This document shows, in pieces, positions 16,533 to 25,865 of a stretch of DNA of 64,000 nt. Where the stretch lies: the NCBI GenBank assembly GCA_019358855.1, contig JAHHII010000001.1:248001-312000 (forward strand), in the 5' to 3' direction. Every line of letters starts with the position of its first letter. Positions within the stretch are counted from its first letter, which is position 1. Made by a program: the position numbers and the translations under genes. Source of the stretch: Timaviella obliquedivisa GSE-PSE-MK23-08B (GTDB lineage: Bacteria; Cyanobacteriota; Cyanobacteriia; Elainellales; Elainellaceae). Below the pieces are notes generated by a model. It was not told the DNA's origin. It saw only the letters and a program-made list of their open reading frames with translations, and did not search any database.

Positions 16533-17759
16533 ATGACCCAAAAATGGTTAGCGGTAGTAGGAATTGGAGAGGATGGGCTACTGGGCTTAACCCCGATCGC
16601 CCAGTTTTTGGTCGAACAAGCTCAGGTCATTGTTGGGGGCGATCGCCATCTCGCCATGCTGCCTCCTGGCGATCAACGTGAGAAAATTTACTGGACTTCG
16701 CCCATCGAAAGTTCTATCAACGAAATCTTGAACCGTCGTGGGCGATCGGTCTGTGTGTTAGCCAGCGGCGATCCGCTCAATTATGGCATTGGTACCACTC
16801 TGCTGCGTCGAGTGGCGATCGAGGAAATGACGATTATCCCTGCGCCCTCGGCATTCAGCCTTGCCTGTGCCCGTCTCGGTTGGTCGCTGACCGAAGTGGA
16901 ATCCCTCAGCCTCTGTGGTCGTAGTCCTGCCCTACTCCACGTAGCCCTTTATCCGGGTGCGCGGCTCCTCGTTCTCAGCGAAGATAGCCATACTCCTGCT
17001 ACAGTCGCCCAACTATTGACAGAGCAAGGCTGGGGAGAAAGTCAAATTACTGTTCTTCAACGCATGGGCGGTGATGACGAGCACGTTACGACAGGGAGGG
17101 CTGCAACCTGGGCAGAGCAAGATTTAGTCAGCCTCAACTTTGCAGATTTAAATACTTTAGCGATCGCCCTCCCCATCCAATCCACTCCTCGTTCCTTATC
17201 CCGATTAGCAGGCATCCCCGACACCGCCTACCACCACGACGGACAACTCACCAAACGCGAAGTTCGGGCAGTCACCCTTGCCGCCCTTGCACCCCAGCCG
17301 GGACAACTTTTATGGGACGTAGGCGCAGGCTGTGGCTCCATTGGCATTGAATGGATGCGTAGCCACGGGCGATGCCGAGCGGTCGCCATTGAGCAAAACA
17401 GCGATCGGCTACAAATGATTGCCGATAATGCCACCGCACTAGGCACTCCTAACCTTAAGCTAGTGAGCGGACAAGCGCCTGCGGCACTCCACGATCTACC
17501 AGAACCCGATGCCATTTTTATTGGTGGCGGCGTTACAGCAGCAGAGATGATAGAGACTTGCTGGAATGCCTTACGATCGGGCGGGCGTTTGGTCATTAAT
17601 GCGGTCACCGTAGAGAGTGAGATGGTGATCTTGCAGTGGCACAGCCAACTAGGGGGCGAGTTAAGCCGCATTGCCATTCAACGGGCAGAACCCATCGGCA
17701 AATTTTTAGGATGGAAGGCAATGGCACCCGTCACTCAATGGCGGGTTATGAAGCGCTAA
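16533..17759 (+). CDS. cobL: Precorrin-6Y C5,15-methyltransferase (decarboxylating), CobL/CbiET fusion
   Basis: A 408-aa fused enzyme: the N-terminal half is a tetrapyrrole methylase (CbiE; WLAVVGIGEDGLLGL, VCVLASGDPLNYGIG), and the C-terminal half is a class I methyltransferase (CbiT; LLWDVGAGCGSIGIEWMRS near residue 260). It methylates C5 and C15 and removes the acetate carboxyl at C12. It is transcribed away from cobG; the riboswitch sits on the opposite strand of the shared region, so cobL is not directly under it. Confidence 0.95.
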   Translation: MTQKWLAVVGIGEDGLLGLTPIAQFLVEQAQVIVGGDRHLAMLPPGDQREKIYWTSPIESSINEILNRRGRSVCVLASGDPLNYGIGTTLLRRVAIEEMTIIPAPSAFSLACARLGWSLTEVESLSLCGRSPALLHVALYPGARLLVLSEDSHTPATVAQLLTEQGWGESQITVLQRMGGDDEHVTTGRAATWAEQDLVSLNFADLNTLAIALPIQSTPRSLSRLAGIPDTAYHHDGQLTKREVRAVTLAALAPQPGQLLWDVGAGCGSIGIEWMRSHGRCRAVAIEQNSDRLQMIADNATALGTPNLKLVSGQAPAALHDLPEPDAIFIGGGVTAAEMIETCWNALRSGGRLVINAVTVESEMVILQWHSQLGGELSRIAIQRAEPIGKFLGWKAMAPVTQWRVMKR

Positions 17760-17788
17760 GATGGCTTAGAACTTCTTAGATTTCCCGA

Positions 17789-18646
17789 ATGCCCAGGTCA
17801 AAACAACTCACGATCTCCAAAGCAACCCGCTACCAAAATGCAGCATTGACTTACTATTTAGGTCTAACCGATTCGCCTTACCTGCACTACGGATACTGGG
17901 AACCCATCCCTGCGGCTGAAGACTTGACGATCGCCAAACTCGGTGTTGCGCAGGCAGCGTATTCGGCAAAGCTCTTAGGGTTCATGCCCAAAGGCATTAA
18001 AACCGTATTGGATGTGGGCTGCGGCATTGGCGGAAATGCGGCGTACTTGTTAGAGCGCGGCTTTGATGTGGAGGGACTTGCTCCTGACCCTTTTCAGCAA
18101 GAGCGGTTTCTCAAGCTCACACAGAATCGGGCAATTTTCCATCTCAGCCAATTTGAAACGTTCACACCGACCCATCCCTATGACCTAGTGTTATTAAGCG
18201 AGAGCAGTCAATACATGGCGGCGATCGATATTGCTCAATGCGCTGCCGCTGCTTTAAATCCCGGCGGCTACCTGCTCCTTGCCGATATGATGCGCTCCGA
18301 TGCTCACTACACTGAAGGCATTTTCTCTAACTGTCATGTTGTGATGGATCTGCACGCGGCACTAGAGCAGGCTGGATTTAGGTTGGTGAAAAGTGAAGAT
18401 ATTTCTGCCCAGGCTGCACCTACGATTGAGTTATATATTGATGTGTTCCGACGGTTTGGACTCAGCACCATTCGTTACTTGGCAGACTTAGTGGCGATCG
18501 CCGTTCCACCCTTACACACGCTTTTACGATGGGCATATCGTCGTTGGGCAAAAAAGCTGGTGGTGGAAGGATTAGAAGCAGGTAAAATTTTTGAGAAGCA
18601 TCTCTGTTATCAAATCCAGCTTTGGCAGTTAGTAAAGTCAGATTAA
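17789..18646 (+). CDS. Class I SAM-dependent methyltransferase
   Basis: A 285-aa methyltransferase with motif I VLDVGCGIGGNAAYL near residue 75 and motif IV/post-I DLVLLSESSQYM. An N-terminal region of about 65 residues (YYLGLTDSPYLHYGYWEP) resembles the lid of small-molecule methyltransferases such as the sterol/tocopherol type. The C-terminus is basic with a hydrophobic helix (LADLVAIAVPPLHTLLRWAY), suggesting membrane contact. It begins 29 bp after cobL and may be co-transcribed, but nothing in it points to corrin substrates. Confidence 0.8.
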   Translation: MPRSKQLTISKATRYQNAALTYYLGLTDSPYLHYGYWEPIPAAEDLTIAKLGVAQAAYSAKLLGFMPKGIKTVLDVGCGIGGNAAYLLERGFDVEGLAPDPFQQERFLKLTQNRAIFHLSQFETFTPTHPYDLVLLSESSQYMAAIDIAQCAAAALNPGGYLLLADMMRSDAHYTEGIFSNCHVVMDLHAALEQAGFRLVKSEDISAQAAPTIELYIDVFRRFGLSTIRYLADLVAIAVPPLHTLLRWAYRRWAKKLVVEGLEAGKIFEKHLCYQIQLWQLVKSD

Positions 18647-18668
18647 TGGGGGCTTACACTTTGAGCTT

Positions 18669-19103
18669 TCAGATTGGCAAATGGAGCAGTTGCTGAACCG
18701 TATAAGGACATTTGGCTGGAAATATGTCTAGGGGCTTTTGCGTTTCCTTTGCTGCATCCCGGCGAGCGCGGCGGTAATATTTTTCTACCCACTCTGGGTT
18801 TTGAAGAAAACGCTGCAAGCTAGGAGTATCTTCTAAGCAATCCTGGATCTTGTCTCGACAGTTAGAAAGGGTATCGTTCCAACTTTTGGTTCTCCGCTCA
18901 GGCTGATACTGGCACTTAAGCAAATACATCATAAGAATCTGCAAGTAGCTACCCAGTTCCTTTTGCTCGCTGCGACCCAATGTTTCTAGTTCCTCAACCA
19001 AATTTTCAATGTCTAAGCTTGCCCACTGCCCTTTCCGCAAGCACTCAGCTTGTTGTTGAGTCCATTGCATGAAGTCTTGATCATAGAGTGTTGCTTTACT
19101 CAT
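18669..19103 (-). CDS. DUF29 family protein
   Basis: A 144-aa protein of the DUF29 family, which is widespread and multicopy in cyanobacteria and has no known function. The family pattern is clear: LYDQDFMQWTQQQAECLRKG at the start, LVEELETLGRSEQKEL, then LLKCQYQPERRTKSW. It is helical, soluble and has no signal peptide. It sits at the edge of a stretch of small accessory genes (18.7-20.5 kb). Confidence 0.88.
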   Translation of the reverse strand: MSKATLYDQDFMQWTQQQAECLRKGQWASLDIENLVEELETLGRSEQKELGSYLQILMMYLLKCQYQPERRTKSWNDTLSNCRDKIQDCLEDTPSLQRFLQNPEWVEKYYRRARRDAAKETQKPLDIFPAKCPYTVQQLLHLPI

Positions 19104-19350
19104 TTAGATGTCGCTCTGAAATTCAGAAAGAGTCACGTTCAGCGTAGAGTGCGCTTCAGTGGAAGTGTTAGCAACAGCGTAACGCATCACTCAACCAGAT
19201 CAATAGCGATCGCATTACTTGTTCTTTATCTTCTATTTATGATGACTATTCAGTGGCTAGGCGATCGCTACCTAAACATCTTCAAGTGTAAATCTTGAGG
19301 TTGGTTTCCTGTGGATTGATGAGTTACAGTTAGAGGCTAATTCGATACGA

Positions 19351-19617
19351 TTATAGATCACGGTAGACTTCGCGCCGATGACGGACATAATGAATCAAAA
19401 CTTGTTTGAGGTGGGTGTCTACCTCGTAAATAATGCGGTAATCCCCAACACGGATTCGATAAAGTCTTTCGGTGCCGACAAGTTTGAGCGCCTGGGGTGG
19501 TGATGGTGCAGCTTTTAAGCTTTCTATACGAACCAGAATGCGATCGCAATTTTCTGCGGATAACTTCCGTAAGTCCTTTTCTACCGATGGCTGAAAGATG
19601 ACCTCATACAGATCCAT
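19351..19617 (-). CDS. RelE/ParE-type toxin
   Basis: An 88-aa RelE-superfamily toxin, which would cut mRNA on the ribosome. Typical features are YEVIFQPSVEKDLRKL at the N-terminus, KLVGTERLYRIRVGDYRIIY in the middle and VLIHYVRHRREVYRD at the C-terminus, with the arginines expected at the active face. Its start overlaps the end of the antitoxin gene by 14 nt, the usual antitoxin-first order. No repeats or transposase flank the pair. Confidence 0.9.
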   Translation of the reverse strand: MDLYEVIFQPSVEKDLRKLSAENCDRILVRIESLKAAPSPPQALKLVGTERLYRIRVGDYRIIYEVDTHLKQVLIHYVRHRREVYRDL

Positions 19618-19795
19618 GATGACTCAACCGTTGTCTCATCTCTTCTAAGCTAATGGACTGTTCTTGTCGTCGTTCTGCAACGATCGCTAAATCATGAAGA
19701 TCTTCTAGTAGTTTCTCATATTGCTCAATCGTTAAGATCACGGCGGTTTTATTACCGTTGGCATCAGTAATGTACTGTTCCTGTGCTGTACTCAT
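19604..19795 (-). CDS. Phd/YefM-type antitoxin
   Basis: A 63-aa partner of the RelE toxin. The N-terminal part (QYITDANGNKTAVILTIEQY) is the dimerising DNA-binding fold of the Phd/YefM family; the C-terminal 25 residues would wrap the toxin. It is the first gene of the pair, and by analogy represses its own promoter in the 17-nt gap and upstream toward the divergent gene at 19843. Confidence 0.85.
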   Translation of the reverse strand: MSTAQEQYITDANGNKTAVILTIEQYEKLLEDLHDLAIVAERRQEQSISLEEMRQRLSHHGSV

Positions 19796-19842
19796 GGTAG
19801 TTTCTCTAAAGGATGGTTGGCTATTCTACGGCAAAGCGATCA

Positions 19843-20505
19843 ATGAAACTTTTAACAATAGATGAATTTAACCAAGCAGTAGGGGGGTGTGTTAGCCAAG
19901 TTTTTTTTAAGAAAGATCCTTGGTATTCATCATTTCAACCTCGAATAGCAGTCAGAAGAATAATTTACCCTATCAATGCTGTAATTGAGGGAGTTACCCT
20001 CAATGCTATTTGTGAAGCTGCTGAATCTGTTGGTGACGAGGGGTGCTACGTTGCAGATTTAAAATATAACAGGGAGCTATCGGACTATGTAGAGTATGCC
20101 CCTGTCTACTTGGACATTGCTGAGTTTCGAGAAGGATATGTTTTTGACTATGGAACCTTCATGATTTGCTCACCCTCTAGCTCTTGGGGAGTTCTGGGAT
20201 CAGTTGAACATCATGCGTTAATTGGCGGCACCCACAACTTTATGGAAGTTTTTGAGCATGATTCACCAGATCTTGAAACTCAACTCAATGAATTTTTGAG
20301 ATATCACAAGACCTACGCAACTCCTAGTGCTCTTGTAAATTTCTTGCCTGTGCTAAAAGACTTATTGTCGCATCTATACTCTACTGAAAGAGCAAAGCAG
20401 TTGATTAAAAAAGCAGGTTTCTTGAATATGCTGAATGATGTCTTAATGCATCTATATTCTGCTGAGAAAGTTGAACAGTGGATTAAAAAAGAAGACTTGA
20501 TCTAA
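19843..20505 (+). CDS. Hypothetical protein with duplicated C-terminal segment
   Basis: I recognise no family. Starting at ATG 19843 (MKLLTIDEF) gives 220 aa; an upstream ATG at 19813 adds ten residues of doubtful value. The C-terminus holds a tandem duplication: LLSHLYSTERAKQLIKKAGF followed by VLMHLYSAEKVEQWIKKEDL. The gene is visibly richer in A+T than its neighbours and has no HIP1 site, which suggests recent acquisition. It lies between the toxin-antitoxin pair and ndhD; its transcript probably ends at the hairpin at 20635-20652. Confidence 0.6.
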   Translation: MKLLTIDEFNQAVGGCVSQVFFKKDPWYSSFQPRIAVRRIIYPINAVIEGVTLNAICEAAESVGDEGCYVADLKYNRELSDYVEYAPVYLDIAEFREGYVFDYGTFMICSPSSSWGVLGSVEHHALIGGTHNFMEVFEHDSPDLETQLNEFLRYHKTYATPSALVNFLPVLKDLLSHLYSTERAKQLIKKAGFLNMLNDVLMHLYSAEKVEQWIKKEDLI

Positions 20506-20628
20506 AATCATGCGTTACGTTGTTGCCAACATATCCACAAGATTGGCGATCGCCCCATCTGCTGCCACAAGTTGCTAGATTTTGACGAATCTTAGCTTGC
20601 TTCTTTTACAAAAGCTATTACTAAGTAC

Positions 20629-20656
20629 AAAAAAGCCCTCCGAGTGGAGGGCTTTT
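20629..20656 (-). terminator. Bidirectional terminator between ndhD and the hypothetical gene
   Basis: Seven-bp stem GCCCTCC/GGAGGGC with loop GAGT (20635-20652). On the minus strand it is followed by six T, ending ndhD 24 nt after its stop; on the plus strand by four T, so it can also end the transcript of the gene at 19843. Confidence 0.85.
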
Positions 20657-20675
20657 AGAGAGGGCTGAGAAGAAT

Positions 20676-22346
20676 CTATTTAACTATTCCTAAAATAACT
20701 TCCGGCTCTCTAATTCTTGGGAAAGCAAACCCTTTAGCATAAAGCTGGGGATTGGCTTGAGAAACTTGATGGTACGACTCCCGCACATGGGTATTTACGG
20801 CAACCGTTGTTGCATCATACATCTGAGTCATCAGCTTAGGATAAAACCCGATGCCAATAATCAGTGACAGGAAGCAAGCCGCAATGAACACTTCTCTGGG
20901 GCTGGCATCACTGAAGATTGCATCGGCAGGCAGAACGCAATCGGTACCAAAGCAAGACGCTTCTTGATCTCCATCACTGGTCATGACAGCACCAATGTCG
21001 CACATATTGCCCTGCCCATAGAAAACTTGGCGCAGCATTGAGAGCAAGTAAATAGGGGTAAGAATCACGCCAACAGCAGAGAGGACGACTGTAACAATGC
21101 GAAAGACAAAACTGTAGGTATCGCTGGTGGTAATTCCCACAAAGACGGCAATTTCACTGGCAAAACCGCTCATCCCAGGTAACGCTAACGATGCCATGGA
21201 GCTAATGGTAAAGAGCGCGAATACCTTAGGCATTGCTTGACCAATGCCGCCCATCTCATCCATTGCCATCGTGTGAGTGCGATCGTAGGTCACGCCTGCC
21301 AGGAAAAATAGCACTGCCGCAATTAAGCCGTGGGAGATCATTTGCAACAGTGCACCGCTGATGCCAACATCTGTGAAGGAAGCAATACCTAGCAGCACAA
21401 AGCCCATGTGCGACACCGACGAATACGCCAAACGCCGCTTCATGTTGGTTTGGGCAAAGGAGTTAAACGCTCCGTAAATGATGTTGATGACACCTAGAAT
21501 AGCTAAGACGGGCGCGAAGTAAACGTGGGCATTGGGCAGTACTTCCAAATTGAGGCGAATTAAGCCGTATCCTCCCATCTTCAGCAATACGCCTGCCAGA
21601 ATCATAGATACGGGTGCAGAGGCTTCGCCATGGGCATCGGGTAGCCAGGTGTGCAGAGGAAAGATGGCTAACTTAACGCCAAAGGCAATCAGCAACCCAG
21701 CGTAAACCAGTAGCTCCATGAGCAGCGGGTATTGTTTCTGCGCTAGCTCGGCGATATCAAAGGTAGGATTACCGCCGTAAAGACCCAGTGCTAAGCCCGC
21801 GACCAAAATAAAGATGGAGGAGGCTGCGGTGTATAGCAAAAACTTAGTGGCTGCATAGCGTCGCTTTTGTCCACCCCAAATACAAACGAGGAGATAGACA
21901 GGAATTAGCTCGACTTCCCACATGATGAAAAAGAGCAGAATATCTTGAGCGATGAACACGCCAATTTGGGCGGCGTACAACATCAGCATGAGGAAGTAGA
22001 AGAGGCGAGGACGGCGATCGACGCGCCAGGCGGCAAACATTGCCAGTGTAGTCACCAAACTGGCTAGCAGCACCAGAGGGGCAGACAGACCATCGACTGA
22101 AACTGACCAATTCAGACCAATTTGGGGTATCCAAGCGTACTTTTCCACAAGCTGAAACGTCGAACTGCTTGCGTCGTAATGATTCCAGAAGGTGTAGCAT
22201 ATCAAGAAAAAATCTGCGAGACCTACACCCATGGCATACCACCGAATCAGCTTGCCTTGTTTGTCAGGCAGCACGGGGATAAGCAAGGAAGCAACGAGGG
22301 GGAGCAGGACGATCGCGGTAAGCCAAGGAAATTGATCCGCTGTCAT
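20676..22346 (-). CDS. ndhD: NAD(P)H-quinone oxidoreductase subunit 4 (NdhD)
   Basis: A 556-aa proton-pumping subunit of NDH-1 in the thylakoid membrane, with about 14 helices. Marker segments are [18 protein letters not shown] (with the key Glu), [18 protein letters not shown] and [13 protein letters not shown]. The sequence fits the NdhD1/D2 respiratory and cyclic-flow type better than the NdhD3/D4 CO2-uptake type, but paralogues need a tree to separate. No other ndh gene is adjacent, which is common for ndhD in cyanobacteria. It ends at a clear terminator. Confidence 0.95.
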   Translation of the reverse strand: MTADQFPWLTAIVLLPLVASLLIPVLPDKQGKLIRWYAMGVGLADFFLICYTFWNHYDASSSTFQLVEKYAWIPQIGLNWSVSVDGLSAPLVLLASLVTTLAMFAAWRVDRRPRLFYFLMLMLYAAQIGVFIAQDILLFFIMWEVELIPVYLLVCIWGGQKRRYAATKFLLYTAASSIFILVAGLALGLYGGNPTFDIAELAQKQYPLLMELLVYAGLLIAFGVKLAIFPLHTWLPDAHGEASAPVSMILAGVLLKMGGYGLIRLNLEVLPNAHVYFAPVLAILGVINIIYGAFNSFAQTNMKRRLAYSSVSHMGFVLLGIASFTDVGISGALLQMISHGLIAAVLFFLAGVTYDRTHTMAMDEMGGIGQAMPKVFALFTISSMASLALPGMSGFASEIAVFVGITTSDTYSFVFRIVTVVLSAVGVILTPIYLLSMLRQVFYGQGNMCDIGAVMTSDGDQEASCFGTDCVLPADAIFSDASPREVFIAACFLSLIIGIGFYPKLMTQMYDATTVAVNTHVRESYHQVSQANPQLYAKGFAFPRIREPEVILGIVK

Positions 22347-22507
22347 GGCAGTAGGAATTAATACTTATTAATGTGCTGCCCATATATTACTAGACTTTGT
22401 AACGATTTGTTATCAGTCTTTTCCCTGTACATTTAGCGTCACAGAGGTATCCATCTTCAAAGCTTAGTCTGAAGAGTTAACGGATAAATTGTTCAATTCA
22501 GTAAAAA

Positions 22508-23068
22508 CTACCCTTCTTGCCACAGCCGCTCTAGTTGATAACGCCAAGCTTTCAGAACCTCGCCTCGCTCTTGTGAGCCTTGTTCCATGCCGCCTAACAC
22601 GCCCTCTTGGTAAAGGCGATCGAGCATTTGTAGGGTAGCTTCTAGCGATTGTCCTTGCAGCTTTGCGACGCTAATGATCTGGCGTACCTGAGTTTCTGCC
22701 AATTGGCTAAAGCTCTCTGACAAACCTCGTTGAGGAAGAGCCACAAGCTGAGCGATCGCAGACTGAAAATCTGTGCTAGTTAGGCTTTCTAAGCTGTGCT
22801 GGAACACACCCCAGAGAATTTCTTGAAAGATGGCGTAGCGGGTTTCTTGGGTTTCATCAAAGTTGGCTGCCATCAGCTGGGGCAGAAATGGCTCAGCTTC
22901 TTGAGCAGATGTAATAGTAATGAGCGATCGCAGCCATTTTTGGTCTTCAGACAACAGCACCAGCAACCGCAGACTGTCTGCTTCAACCTGCCAGGAATCA
23001 GGTTCTTTCGCCTGGACAGTATCGCCAAAGATCTGAGCCAGCGTAGTAGTGATTTCTGAAGGAGTCAT
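22508..23068 (-). CDS. Conserved hypothetical protein
   Basis: A 186-aa soluble, mostly helical protein with no motif I can name. The N-terminal third (LAQIFGDTVQAKEPDSWQVE, LRLLVLLSEDQKWLRS) looks like a small alpha/beta domain of the kind found in secretion-type chaperones; the rest is acidic helices, ending LKAWRYQLERLWQEG. It lies between ndhD and the peroxiredoxin gene on the same strand, with gaps of about 90-160 bp. The start ATG at 23068 is the first in frame. Confidence 0.7.
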   Translation of the reverse strand: MTPSEITTTLAQIFGDTVQAKEPDSWQVEADSLRLLVLLSEDQKWLRSLITITSAQEAEPFLPQLMAANFDETQETRYAIFQEILWGVFQHSLESLTSTDFQSAIAQLVALPQRGLSESFSQLAETQVRQIISVAKLQGQSLEATLQMLDRLYQEGVLGGMEQGSQERGEVLKAWRYQLERLWQEG

Positions 23069-23159
23069 AGCCTAAAAAAATGGGACAGGGGAACTAAGAG
23101 CAGCTTAGCTGATCTTCAATTCCCCTGTCCCTATGTTTCTAATACTTATTCCCTAGTGC

Positions 23160-23798
23160 TTATTTGTCGGGTTGAGGAGTCATCCGCAAGTAGGGCTTAA
23201 CTTGGGTGTAGCCCTTAGGAAACTTCTCTGCCAGTTCAGCAGGATCAGTAATAGAGGGAACAATGACGCAGTCGCCGCCATCAGTCCAGTTTGCTGGGGT
23301 GGCAACGCTGTAATGGTCGGTGAGTTGCAACGAGTCAACGACTCGCAGAATTTCGTCAAAGTTGCGTCCGGTGCTAGCAGGATACGTTAGGGTGAGGCGC
23401 AGCTTTTTGTTGGGATCGATGATAAACACCGATCGCACCGTCAACGTATTATTCGCGTTGGGGTGAATCATGTCGTACAGGTCAGAAACCTTGCGATCGG
23501 GGTCTGCCAAGATGGGGTAGTTTAACGCCGAGCCTTGGGTTTCTTCAATATCACCTACCCAGCCCATATGGGAATCAACATCGTCTACGCTAAGGGCGAT
23601 CGCCTTAACGTTGCGCTTATCAAACTCGGGCTTAAGTTTTGCGACAGTTCCCAGTTCGGTGGTGCAAACAGGGGTAAAGTCTTTAGGGTGAGAGAATAGG
23701 ATTACCCAGCTATCACCCGCCCACTCGTGAAAGCTAATCGAGCCTGTAGTTGAATCTTGAACAAAATCGGGAACGGTATCACCAAGTCTTAGTGCCAT
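23160..23798 (-). CDS. 1-Cys peroxiredoxin (Prx6 type)
   Basis: A 212-aa peroxidase that reduces hydrogen peroxide and lipid peroxides. The peroxidatic Cys45 sits in DFTPVCTTELG; no resolving cysteine of the 2-Cys type is present, although one more cysteine occurs late (GGDCVIVPS). The Prx6 C-terminal extension with WTDGGDCVIVPSI and FPKGYTQVKPYLR is complete. It resembles Synechocystis Slr1198. It probably has its own transcript. Confidence 0.95.
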   Translation of the reverse strand: MALRLGDTVPDFVQDSTTGSISFHEWAGDSWVILFSHPKDFTPVCTTELGTVAKLKPEFDKRNVKAIALSVDDVDSHMGWVGDIEETQGSALNYPILADPDRKVSDLYDMIHPNANNTLTVRSVFIIDPNKKLRLTLTYPASTGRNFDEILRVVDSLQLTDHYSVATPANWTDGGDCVIVPSITDPAELAEKFPKGYTQVKPYLRMTPQPDK

Positions 23799-23905
23799 AA
23801 CTAAATGTCCTGCTCTATTACATGTTTTTCGAGTCTAACGCTCTATCATCTCATTAACTCCGGTATTCCGAGCGGAGTTTAGAGGTTTCTTAACGATCTT
23901 ATCTT

Positions 23906-24838
23906 CTATTGAGACGATCTGCGACCCATCGCAATACCCAAAGAGCCAACAACGACAAAGAAAGCCCCTGTAACTGCTAAGAAAGTAATGGGTTCTGAAG
24001 GAATCAGGGTAGGAAACAGCCACGAAACTAAAAAGACTGCACTCAGGGTCACGATCGGGGTCGTCGAAAGAACGGCACTGACTTTAGAAGCCTCCCAATG
24101 ATCTAGGGCTTCGGCGAAAGCGCCGTAGGCAACAAAGGTATTGAGCGCACTAAACAACAGCATTCCCCATTGTAAAGGCGTGAGGGTTTGAAGACTTGCA
24201 GGCGAAGTGAAAGGGGCAAACAGCAGAGCGCCGCCACCATAGATAACTAGCATGATGATTGACGATGGAACTTGCTGCAACAATTGCTTTTGCGCCAGAG
24301 CATAGATCGCCCAGACGGCTGCGGCAATGACAATGTAAACACTGCCCCACAAAAATTGGGTGGGCGCAGTAGCCAGATGCTGTAACTGTTCGTTGAAGAA
24401 GAGCAGCATTCCTAAAAGCAAAGTGCCTAGCGCTCCCCATTGTTGGAGGGTGTAGCGTTCTTTGAAGATAATCAAGCCGCCAATGCCCATCATCACAGGG
24501 GCAAGTTGAATAATGACTTGGGCGTTGCTAGGAGAAGTGTCTTGAAGTCCTTTGAGATAAAAAAGATAGTTGGCAGCCAGAAAGAGAGTGGCGATCGCCA
24601 GTAAATCCAACCGAGTTTTTCCTAACTTGCGCCGTCCTGTGCTCAACTCTCCTTTAACTCCAAGATAGATTGCCAACAACCAAAACGAAACCAAGAACCG
24701 AAACCACGTCACCGTATAAACATCAACCGCCTGCAAAACAACTTTGAGAGCGATCGGCAGAACGCCCCATAAGCTTACTGTAACTAGCGCCAGAGACAAA
24801 CCTAAACGCCATCGACCGGAACTCTGGTGCAGTCGCAT
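23906..24838 (-). CDS. EamA/DMT-family permease
   Basis: A 310-aa membrane protein with ten predicted helices in two EamA repeats (about 12-145 and 160-300). The first ends near FKERYTLQQWGALGTLLLG, a typical repeat end. The family exports amino acids or other metabolites; the substrate cannot be read here. The start ATG at 24838 gives a short charged N-terminus (MRLHQSSGRWRLG) before the first helix. Confidence 0.88.
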   Translation of the reverse strand: MRLHQSSGRWRLGLSLALVTVSLWGVLPIALKVVLQAVDVYTVTWFRFLVSFWLLAIYLGVKGELSTGRRKLGKTRLDLLAIATLFLAANYLFYLKGLQDTSPSNAQVIIQLAPVMMGIGGLIIFKERYTLQQWGALGTLLLGMLLFFNEQLQHLATAPTQFLWGSVYIVIAAAVWAIYALAQKQLLQQVPSSIIMLVIYGGGALLFAPFTSPASLQTLTPLQWGMLLFSALNTFVAYGAFAEALDHWEASKVSAVLSTTPIVTLSAVFLVSWLFPTLIPSEPITFLAVTGAFFVVVGSLGIAMGRRSSQ

Positions 24839-25003
24839 TCATAACCTCAAGACAACGGGGTAGAAAACACCAATCAACCCTAAGACTAACGAATGATTTC
24901 GAGATATTAAGCATTCCTCTAAAATCTAAACAAGCAATCTTAAGCAGTGCAGACTGTACTACTGTAATTAATATCCCCGCCTAGGCGTTGCAGAAATCTC
25001 TAT

Positions 25004-25300
25004 ATGGCTCTATTCTTTTTCTTGCTTTCTAGTTTGATCCAGGTCATTCAGCCGTTTTTAACTCCCCTTTGTTTTGTGGTGGCTTGGGGAATTATTTTAA
25101 TTACGGGTTGGAGCATTCTTGCAGGGTTACGAGATGGAGTAAAGCAGCTTAGACAATTGCATCAAATTCCTTGTGCAAATTGTCAATTTTTCACTAATAG
25201 TTACTATCTGAAGTGTCCTGTGCATCCATCAATGGCGCTGTCGGAAGAGGCGATCGGGTGTCGAGATTATCAGGCAGGCGATCGAGTTGGAAATCATTAA
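25004..25300 (+). CDS. Small membrane protein with cysteine-rich tail
   Basis: A 98-aa protein not assigned to a family. Residues about 3-42 are very hydrophobic (one long or two short membrane helices). The remaining soluble tail has five cysteines in the pattern C-x2-C, C-x-V-H and IGCRDY (IPCANCQFF, LKCPVHPS), which suggests a metal or Fe-S site. It ends 2 bp before the cupin gene, so the two are one transcript. Confidence 0.7.
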   Translation: MALFFFLLSSLIQVIQPFLTPLCFVVAWGIILITGWSILAGLRDGVKQLRQLHQIPCANCQFFTNSYYLKCPVHPSMALSEEAIGCRDYQAGDRVGNH

Positions 25301-25302
25301 CA

Positions 25303-25662
25303 ATGCTGATTCAAAAGTTAAATAATTGCCCAGAGTTTGTTGCTGGAGATGGCACTTTGCTACGAGAATTGCTGCATCCTGACAAACAGGCGATCGCCTC
25401 ACGCTACAGTTTGGCTCATGCGATCGTGCCTCCTGGTAAAGTCTCCATTCTCCATGCCCTGGCAACCACCGAGGTCTATTATATTCTGAGCGGCATTGGT
25501 GAAATGCACATTAACGACGAAACCCAGACCGTTGAGCCAGGTGACGCAGTCTATATTCCCGCCAATGCTAAACAGTTTATTCAGAACAGTGGAGCCGAGC
25601 CGCTAGTGTTTATCTGCATCGTTGACCCTGCTTGGCAAAAGGCAGATGAAACAATTTACTGA
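25303..25662 (+). CDS. Single-domain cupin protein
   Basis: A 119-aa cupin barrel. Motif 1 is partly degenerate (SILHALATTEVYYILSGIGEMH: first His and the Glu kept), motif 2 is PGDAVYIPANAKQFIQN, lacking the usual histidine. The metal site may therefore be incomplete. The frame is open upstream to 25213, overlapping the preceding gene, but the ATG at 25303 (MLIQKLNN) is the natural start, 2 bp after that stop. The function is unknown; small cupins can be isomerases, dioxygenases or sugar-binding proteins. Confidence 0.82.
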   Translation: MLIQKLNNCPEFVAGDGTLLRELLHPDKQAIASRYSLAHAIVPPGKVSILHALATTEVYYILSGIGEMHINDETQTVEPGDAVYIPANAKQFIQNSGAEPLVFICIVDPAWQKADETIY

Positions 25663-25700
25663 GTTCAAGCTCCGTTCAATCTTGTAGAGGGTAGATTCCC

Positions 25701-25784
25701 CGCCCCTTGGGGCGTAAGTGCCTAATTAAAAAAGGGCTGTTTGATAGCCCGTCCGCTTGCGGCAGGGTCGTTCTTTAGCACTTA
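25701..25784. other. Multi-stem inverted-repeat block downstream of the cupin gene
   Basis: CGCCCCTTGGGGCG (25701-25714) is a perfect palindrome. Next, TAAGTGC (25715-25721) can pair with GCACTTA (25778-25784), enclosing two further hairpins: GGGCT/AGCCC (25734-25750) and CCGC-TT-GCGG (25753-25762). Together they would fold as a hairpin followed by a three-way junction. This is a structured 3' end, a small RNA, or the remnant of a transposon end. It lies in the 387-bp gap before amtB. Confidence 0.45.
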
Positions 25785-25865
25785 AATCAGAGATGATTGC
25801 TCTACTCTGCAATAAGTCTCTGTAACTCTCTTTAGAATGCAGACAACTATTGAATGCTCCACTCT

